Shown here piece by piece: positions 31,450 through 40,400 of a DNA stretch of 64,000 nucleotides. The notes beneath the pieces are model-generated. The model was not told where the DNA came from. It saw only the letters and a list, made by a program, of their open reading frames with translations, and ran no database searches. Numbering within the stretch: position 1 is the first letter of the stretch; the number at the start of each line of letters is the position of its first letter. The position numbers were made by a program, and so were the translations under genes. The DNA comes from Arbacia lixula (lineage: Eukaryota; Echinodermata; Echinoidea; Arbacioida; Arbaciidae): the NCBI GenBank assembly GCA_963669155.1, contig OZ022589.1, positions 7,113,337 to 7,177,336 of the forward strand, given 5' to 3'.

Positions 31450-34400
31450 TTCTTTCTCTGCTTCTTCATGTTTTTCTTCTTCTTCTTTTTCTTCTTTTTT
31501 TTCCATTTTAATGTCCTCATTTTCCTTCTCCTCGTTTGTTACCCTTTCTTTTTTCGTATTCTTACTTCTGCTCTTCCTCCTCTTCCTCCTCTTCCTCCTC
31601 TTTCTCCTCCTCCTCATCCACCTCCTCCTTTTCCTCTTCCTCCTCATCCACCTCCTCCTTCTCTTCCTCCTCTTCCTCCTCCTCCTCCTCCTTCTCCTCC
31701 TCCTTTTCCTCCTTCTCATCCTCCTCCTCCACTTCCTCCTCTTCCTCCCATCCGCATCCACCTCCTCCTTCTCCCCCTCCTCCTACTCCTCCTCTTCCTC
31801 CTCCACTTCCTCCTCCTCCTCTCCCTGCTCCTGCTCCTTCTCCTCCTCCTCCCCTTCCTCCTCCTCCTGCTCCTCCTCCTGCTCCTCCTCCTGCTCCTCC
31901 TCCTGCTCCTCCTCTTCCTCCTACTCCTCCTCCTCTTCCTCCACCTCTTTCCCTTTCCTCTTCACCGCTGTCCTCATAATGTCCTTCTAAGTTTCATGTC
32001 CCGACACGCATCCCACCCTGTTCCCATGGTTCCACCCTTTCTCTTTCTCACCATGTTGTACGAGATCGGGGGTGATTTCTCTGGAGCTCACGAGATGCGC
32101 GGTTCCGCAGGCCAAGTCACTCCAATGCGGCATATCCTCCTGGAAAATAGATCGAAATATTCATTTCATATAGATTTCAAATCAGTTGATATCAGTGCAG
32201 TTTGTTTAACGTTTTATGTGCCATTTATACATTAGTCCACATGTAATAAACGTAAAGCACCTGGAGGAGCATGTGATCTGGTGCAGAAAGGCTTGATTCG
32301 GAACTCCACTGATCCAACTTTTCCCTCCAGGGTGAGTCAGAAAAAATATTACACTTTTTAAATTAAATATTTTTAAAGAAAATGTGGGATTCAGAGAGGA
32401 TTTCTAGCATGTTTGGATAGAGTAAATATTCTTTTGTCACTTGGTAAAATTTGTTTCACTGTTGTTGTTATGGTTGAGTGCACAACAGCCATTGTTTGAA
32501 AGAGTGTCAAAACCCATTTGCGCCAAGCTTATTGTGTAGTGGAATCCAAATCACGTAAGGCATCGTTGAAATTGGCGCATATGGGTTTTCACCCAGACCC
32601 ATTATTTTGTTCCTATCTAATAAATCCATTACTGATTCCCCACACACGTGGTATCAAATAAGACTGGAAGAGTTGCTTTATCTGACACTGGTACAAGAAT
32701 TAAGATTTCTAATATAAGCATGTAAGAAAGTGTAAAAAAAAAATTCTGACTCACCCTGTATATATACACGATAAATAAGGAAGGGGCGGATTGTTTGATT
32801 GTTATGGAGAGTAGTAGTAAAGACTTAGGGATCCGAAATCAACGGAGGGTCATTCTGTCATGATCATGGGTATTAATAACCAGGGGCGTAGATGAGGGGG
32901 CCGGGGGATACGTGCCCCCCCCCCCCCCCCCGCAAATTCCGTGTGCCCCCCACCAGGTGCCCCCCCCACATGATTCCCATAGAGCAGCATTTCATCTGGT
33001 ACACAATATTTGGTGCCCCCTACAAAATTCCAAGCCCACCCCCCCCCCCCCCCCCCCCGATGAAAAAATCCTATCTACGCCGCTGTCAATATCTTCTCAC
33101 CTCGTCCTCCTTGTTATGAAAGAATGTGATGGAGAGCGGCTCGGTAATCTCCGTCAGCGGCACCCCGTCAGTGAAGGCGTGGATGTAGACGAGCACGGTG
33201 TTGTCCAGAGGTGTAATAAGGGCCAACTCGCTCACAAAGAACTTCCCTGCTCCGGAAAATCAGTACCAAACGAAAAAAAAAAAAAACTTTCAGGATGAAG
33301 TGATATCTAAAAGTCTGTATATCCCTAAAGATGTCCATTAAACTGTTAATATTATTTGATTAATGTTAATACAAATCTTAATTATTCATGTAATATTACT
33401 TCTTCATCATCCTGATAAATCAAAAAGTGAAAATCTGATTACATATTCAAAGGGTTATTAAAATGTTGAAATGAAATGTCACAAAACCTCGCCCCCCCCC
33501 CCCGCCCACCCCCCACCACCTTTTTTTTAAAAGGTCAACCGAAAAAAGTATCAAAGTCAAAATGTTTGTTAACAAACACCTTCATCTGTTTATCGTATGT
33601 CGTAACGATAAGATTCAGTTCATTATGGCCGGCCATGTCAGACGTACCTGTATAGTACACGATAGCCGTAGCACGCAGCTCGGAGATCGGTATAGCGTTG
33701 ATCTCAGTATCCCTCCACCCGTCTCGCCCACGATCGGTGCCGTTACGATCAAATCGATCCCTATTTCGGAAACGCCCCGATCGATCCTTTGTTTCATTCC
33801 TCAGTTTGACCGCTGGATGTGGGACAGAAATCGTAAAGCCGTTGTTAATCTGTGAGGCATCTTCAGATGTATGCAGTACTTAGTATATAAACATTTCAAA
33901 AAAGTTCTGCAAGTTTGAAGGGTAATACATATCGCTTGTTGCTTCGTCATCGTACGTGACTGGGGTATCATCAGAAAGCTTGATTTTTCCTCTCTACATT
34001 GGTGTGCCATTTGTTACGAATATGTCATCATGAAATATGAATTATTCCCGAGTATGGCGAAGGCTCCATTTCTTTTGAACATGCAATATGTTTTGAATAG
34101 TGTCAAAGTAACAATAAACGTTCACGCATCGCCGAATCAACACCATTTAAACTCATTGAATGTGCAAAACAAATGAAAAACATTTGTAACATTATATATT
34201 TATTTTACCTTGCTCCATATTCAGCATGTTCAGAAGGCATTGTGCAGATAAATAGTAAATGTATCTTATGATACCACATTTATGTACGATAATGAAGCAA
34301 CTAAAGATATACGACTACTCAAATCTGAGTTGCAATACTTTTTGAGGGGTTTAGATGAGACTAAAATTTATGTGAGGACTTGCATGAAAGAAGGGTCATT

Positions 34401-37400
34401 AACATAACAGAGAGTGTGTGTGGGGGGGGGGGGGGGTAAAGGTAAAAGTGGTGGCATTTGTGCGCGCGCTTGTCGCAGGGTGGGGAGGAGGCGGGGATTC
34501 GATCTACTCTGTATGGTGGCAGGAAGGTGCAAGAACTGGAGTCGCATGTACCTGCAATTTTTCCCCAAGGGAACTCAATGGAGACGACTGGTTCCGGTTC
34601 AGAGTTGCCTTCCGTATCCGGGGCGACGACCCACCTCTTAGGCAGGTGGTCGACGTATTCCGAAGTCGTCTGTTCGACCTCGACGTAGAGGTTCCTGCCG
34701 TAGTGCGTGAGCTTCTCCCCGAACCAGCCGATGCGGACGTGTTCCGTGTAGATCTCCAGGTTATCGGCGATGCTGGCAGGAAGGAAAGAGGAAGTAAGGG
34801 TGTGGAGGGGGGAGGAAGGTAGGGGGGTGACGACACATTAATCATCATTAACCTTCCAAAAACAACGAATGGGAACATGAATAAGTTACATGAAGTCCAA
34901 GTACTGAGGTTCCCACATGGTGTCGTTATATGAGCATGTCGTGAAGACAGCTGGTTCTAACATGTCTAAAGAAATCTCTCCAGGAAGAGGTTTACCGGTC
35001 CGATATTGTCTAGCGGGCTAGTGTCGGGCACTCCCAATTAAAGTCTACGAAGTGATCACCACTGCTTGCTCTACCAGCAAAGTTTAGGACCAGTAGGGTG
35101 TTTCATGCACCAAGCTGTTCGTAAGTTACGAACCACTTTGCGAACGACTGGTAATCCCTTCTTGTGCTAAATGCGATACCATACTTTGTTTATTGAGAAT
35201 CTGATTTAGCACAAGAAGGGATAACCAGTCGTTCGTAAAGTCGTTCGTAACTTACGAACAGCTTGGTGAACACCCCCCCCCCCCCCCAGTTATATTTACA
35301 ACACTAAAGTAATATCATAGTCAACTGCGACATCTAACAGCTCAGAATAGCATTTTTGAGATTGCTGGTCTACTTCCAGGAGGACTGATGTCTCTTCTTT
35401 TTGTGTACCCTCCTTTGTTCTTTGACAGGGAATAATGTGATGCGCTTCAAATAAGCCTTCCAACGTTACCCAACTATGCAAATTAGACAAATATAAATGT
35501 CAATGCATTTCTACCTCAACATTTGAATAGCCTTGTAACTTGGCGAAACGACATCATGTTTATTATAACCCGATTAAAAACGGTAAATTTGACAATATCA
35601 AATTCTATGAAATTTGACAAGACATAACATGTGTTGCGTGGGTAATATCTTATTACTTAAAACGGAGTATATGAACATATCGTAATTCACCATGCCTCAA
35701 CATCAAATCACTCCCCCCCCCCCCCTTCCCATTCCCAAAGTTGTCGTTCCACGCTTCTCGTGGGCATTAAGGTTGAAAGTCCAAGTTTACATTTACGCGG
35801 GAGTTCTTGGACGTTAACCTCCAGATTTCTAAGATAACACGTGCAGTCAATAATCACATGTTTTGCATGTTTGGGTCAAAACACGCCTCTGACTTCCAAC
35901 AACTAATGCTTTGACACCCTTCAGAAACTCAATGAACTTCAATAAGGTCCTCTTTAGTCATATCGCTTCTCAAGAGCAAGCAAACGATAAAATAATAACA
36001 AAAAAAACAATAACACTGCAAAACAAACACAACATTAATGAGATCTGTGCTGCATGCAATTATTAAATTTCCGACTTGTAAACGTGACTCGTGCGTTTAC
36101 CTTTGGACCAGGAAAGGCAAGGCAACGTGCATCGAGAGATACAGATCGGAACGATTGTGAATGTCTTCTTTACATAACCGATCAGATGCACCATTATAGC
36201 AACATCCGATCTCTTAATCCGATCAGCAAACGAGCATTGCTGAGAAATGCCTACTTCTTTCAGTCCATTATCATGGGTATACATCGCGGTTAAGTGTTGC
36301 CGAATAGCCGCCAAAACGCGGCTTCGTTCATATTCACACGTATTTGCCGTAGACCTCATTTGGCAATTCGACGTAACAAATGTGTACAAGGTGTTTAAAA
36401 AAACATTTTAAGGCACTTGTGGCGAAATGATGAATGACCAAAATGACCAATAAGTTACAATTCAAACGAAGCTATGCTTTACACATTATAACGTCAACTG
36501 CAAATGAGTAGTTCCGAGAGAACGACCAATGAAACATGGCGTATAATGATGAAATCATACTCGTAGTCAGTTGGTAAAATTATCATTTATGTCATCATAT
36601 CTATTTTCATCATTATCGCAAATGTTTTAGATTGCACGATGTGGAGTTGATAAGAACTTTCATTACCGAGCCTTCAAAACCCGATTGGCTTACTAAAATT
36701 CTTCATGTCAATGGTAATGAGAGAGTTAAGTTAGATTTTGGTAAATAAGCCTTATGGTTGAAGCGCATCAACCTCAAGGTGATTTGAGTCAACATTGAAG
36801 TAAATAATTATATTCCTACCTGAGACAGGAACTATGGGCCTTGAGCAACGTCCACACGTCCAGATCAAGCATGCGATCGGCCAGACGAACGACCACGGCC
36901 CCAAGCTCGGGCGTGACCACGTACAGACCCTCGACACCGGCGCTGACAGCAGTGTCGATCATCGATGCAACGAGGAGGACGTCGACCTCGGTTATGATGT
37001 CGGTCTCGATGGATGTGAGTAGGAGGTTGGCCTCAGCAAGGTGGGTTATGACGAGAGAGACGTTGTTGTTAGCCGGTTCACCGACCTATAGTGGACATGA
37101 CAATTGAGTTGATCTTGCAATTTATTTATGTACCTGTCCTGTTCTGGATAGTGTGTTGCCCAATTCAGTTTTTCAATTGCTCAATATTGATGACAAAATA
37201 CTCACATGACACCCATATAGTTAATTAGTGAGTCAATAGTATGTACATTTTTTATGTACATAAAGTTTAACATCGATCATCCAACCAATCGATCGATCAA
37301 TTAATCATTCAATCAATCGATAATCAAAATATACTATTCTATTGATGAGTTATCAAACCAGATTATCCAAATTAGTACGTTTTTTTATGAATAATGTTGG

Positions 37401-40400
37401 GATCATCAAGGAGGCAACGTATTTAGCATCCTCTTCCGTACCATATTGAGTATCTCATCGACGACGGCCATCCGTATTTCGTCCAGCATCCACGTGATGT
37501 CGGAGCTCCAGCGACACATGTCGGTCACGGGCTCGCCCCAGAAGGCGTCATCGTAGAAGAGTTTGCGCAGCCCTTTCCGCTCCGTGGGCGGGAGGCAGGG
37601 GCGGTAGGCTACCATCAACGGGGGAGCGGTGGGCAAGTAGTCTTCTAGCCACGCCCCGTTCGGGCAGGGTAGGCACGCGTATTCACCGGCCGGTGTGTAG
37701 TCCCACACGAACGTGCCTTTGAGGTCAGTGATATTCATGGGCGGACACATATCTAATACGATAAGGAGGGGTAGGAGTTAGAAAGAGGGGAAGGGGGTCG
37801 CTATTACACGGACAACATTTAAAAGGGAGCCTTTGAAATTTTGTCTGCGTAACAAAATACCATGTTGATAGTGTTAGTCATCAAATTGTGTGGGATTTAT
37901 TTTTTCATTGTTTCCTATGTTAAGTTATATTTACAATGCTATTTGGTATTCTTTTTACATGACATGATCATAATGTAGTGATGAATATGCCGATGAAGTT
38001 CCGACAACCGTAATGATTACGAGGACGAAGATGAGGACGGCGGTGAGTATGATGATATTGGTAATTATCGATCACGACGAGGACAACGCAGGGGCACAAA
38101 TCAATCGGTGGCGATTAAATCGAAAGTTATGACCTTGTGCAAGAAATATCGAATATTATAATAGGCCGACATTGTATTATTTAAAAACTATTTTACGATG
38201 ACAAATCACGTGTTTCTACTCATCATGTTCATGAAGGTTATTTTGAAGACTTTTAGTTTACCCCAAAGCTCAATAGATACATTCCAACTGCGCATTTGTT
38301 TTTCCGAACTTCTATGATTGACATTGGACTAGGCCTTTATCAAGAATGTATAATTTACTGGTACTTGCAAATATGTTTACATAGCTTATCTTTATTAGTG
38401 TTTTATAATGATGATTTTCTGATTAACCTTATGCTTGCTGCTTTTCTCTTGATTACTATCTGTATAGTTATCACGGATCGCACTGGGATAAATGAACTTA
38501 AAAAAGGTCAAGATATAAACAGTCCAGAAGGTCATGCAAGCCACATCCCAATCCCGACAAACTAAACTCCTCAAAAAAACTTATGCAAGTCAAGTTCGAG
38601 GGGTAATCTATCGCCTGTCGCTTCATCATCGTTCGTGACTGAGTTATCATTAGAAAGCTTGATTATTCTTCTTCACATTGGTGTACCCTTATATGGGGAA
38701 GGTCACAAATGAAAGGTCACAAAATGCGAAGGCTCCATTTCTTTGAAAATGCAATGTTTTCAATAGTGTCAACGAGACAATGAACGTTCGCGCATTTCCG
38801 CATCAACATCATTCAAACACATTTCATGTGCAAAAAAAAATTACATAATTTTGCAACATTTCATTTTTGGCCTTGCTGTATATTCAGAATGTCTGCGCAT
38901 TCCATGATTGCATACGCTTTACAAACGATACATCATTCATGGCATTGCGAGGATATATCTTCAAGCTATCTCACGATACCACATTTATGTATTGTACGAT
39001 AAGGCAACCAAAGATAACTGGCCCCTCAAACCTGAGTTGCACAACTTTTTTTGTGGGTTTATTTATACACTTATCCATGTTATCGTAATATCGGTTTTCC
39101 CACTCAATTTTGACAGTTTGTAATTAAAAAATAATTCAATGAGATTCAAATTTTACACAGTTCAGGCAATACAGGTCCTTAACACATTTAGTGTCCTTCC
39201 CCATCCCCCTCCCCCCCCCCTCAATTTATGAAATGTACCGTTATGTCCAACATTTGTAATTCAATTTGACACGGCATCAACACGTGCTACCACAAAAAGA
39301 AGGTTCCGATGTTTCGTTTTCATTTTGGTGACTCATGTTTTGTCTTTACTCAACAAAAATCTTGAGTATCTTTTGGGGACAAATTAAACATACGAGAAAG
39401 AAGTAAGAGAGGATATAGATATATTTAGGGCTTCGATATGGAAAGTGAAATAGTATGACTACAATAGTTTGATATGGATAATAATACATCTCAAAATCGT
39501 TAAATGAGATTCAAATCTTGCAACACCTGTACAAGGTGCAGTCAATGTGGTACATTAGCTTTTTCAATTTTCCTTTTTCTCCATTTAAATGTTCGCTTTG
39601 GGACTACGTCTTTCCGAAGTGTAGAGTAACTTTTAACGTGTAGTTAATTTTAACGCGGCATTATAACTGTAGAATGTAGCATTTCTGTTTCATCTTCAAA
39701 GTGTGCTCACTCAACCAAGAAAAGCCGACTACCTCTTACGTTCTCAACCGCGTACTAACGCGTTTAATATAACATTCACCTGTATCTAGTCATTCAGATT
39801 CAATGGGGAGAACGCAATCTGAATCTATTAGATGTTGCTAGACAAGCTTATGAAAATTTCTTGTCCATGTAAAAACAATATGTGTAACGGTGGTAGATTT
39901 TGTATGCCTGTTGCTTCAAATCCATAACAGATTTTCAATTTTAACGTCTATTACTGAGAAAAGAAATGAATTTTTCATTGACAGTTCAAAACTAGTCACA
40001 TCTGGGGGCATTTCATCAAAGGACTTGTCGGATGTTTTATCCGACAAACTGTTATAAGCTACTGAAATGCTTGCATCTTATTGGCCGAGAGCCAACTTGT
40101 CGGATAAAAAATTGATCTTCATGGTGAACTGCAAACGTTGATACCTCCATTACATGGACATTGCATTAAAATTTTGCCGCAACCCCATGGAATGATCCAT
40201 ATACATTTATCTGTCTACACCCTTCTCACATTGAAGACACATCAACAGAGTTTCGAACATTTGAAAGTCACTTTGCAATCCTCTATTTCAATGATTCTGT
40301 GGTTCTACCAGTGTTTGTATTTGTGTCTGAAAATAGCCTTGTCTTATCTGAAGTCTGAACTAAAAATAGTACGTAGGATACATTATTAGAATCATCCCCT

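Noticed and set aside
31324-31990. Long Arg/Glu, Leu and Pro frames
   Set aside because: Products of TTC and TCC repeats next to the LINE.
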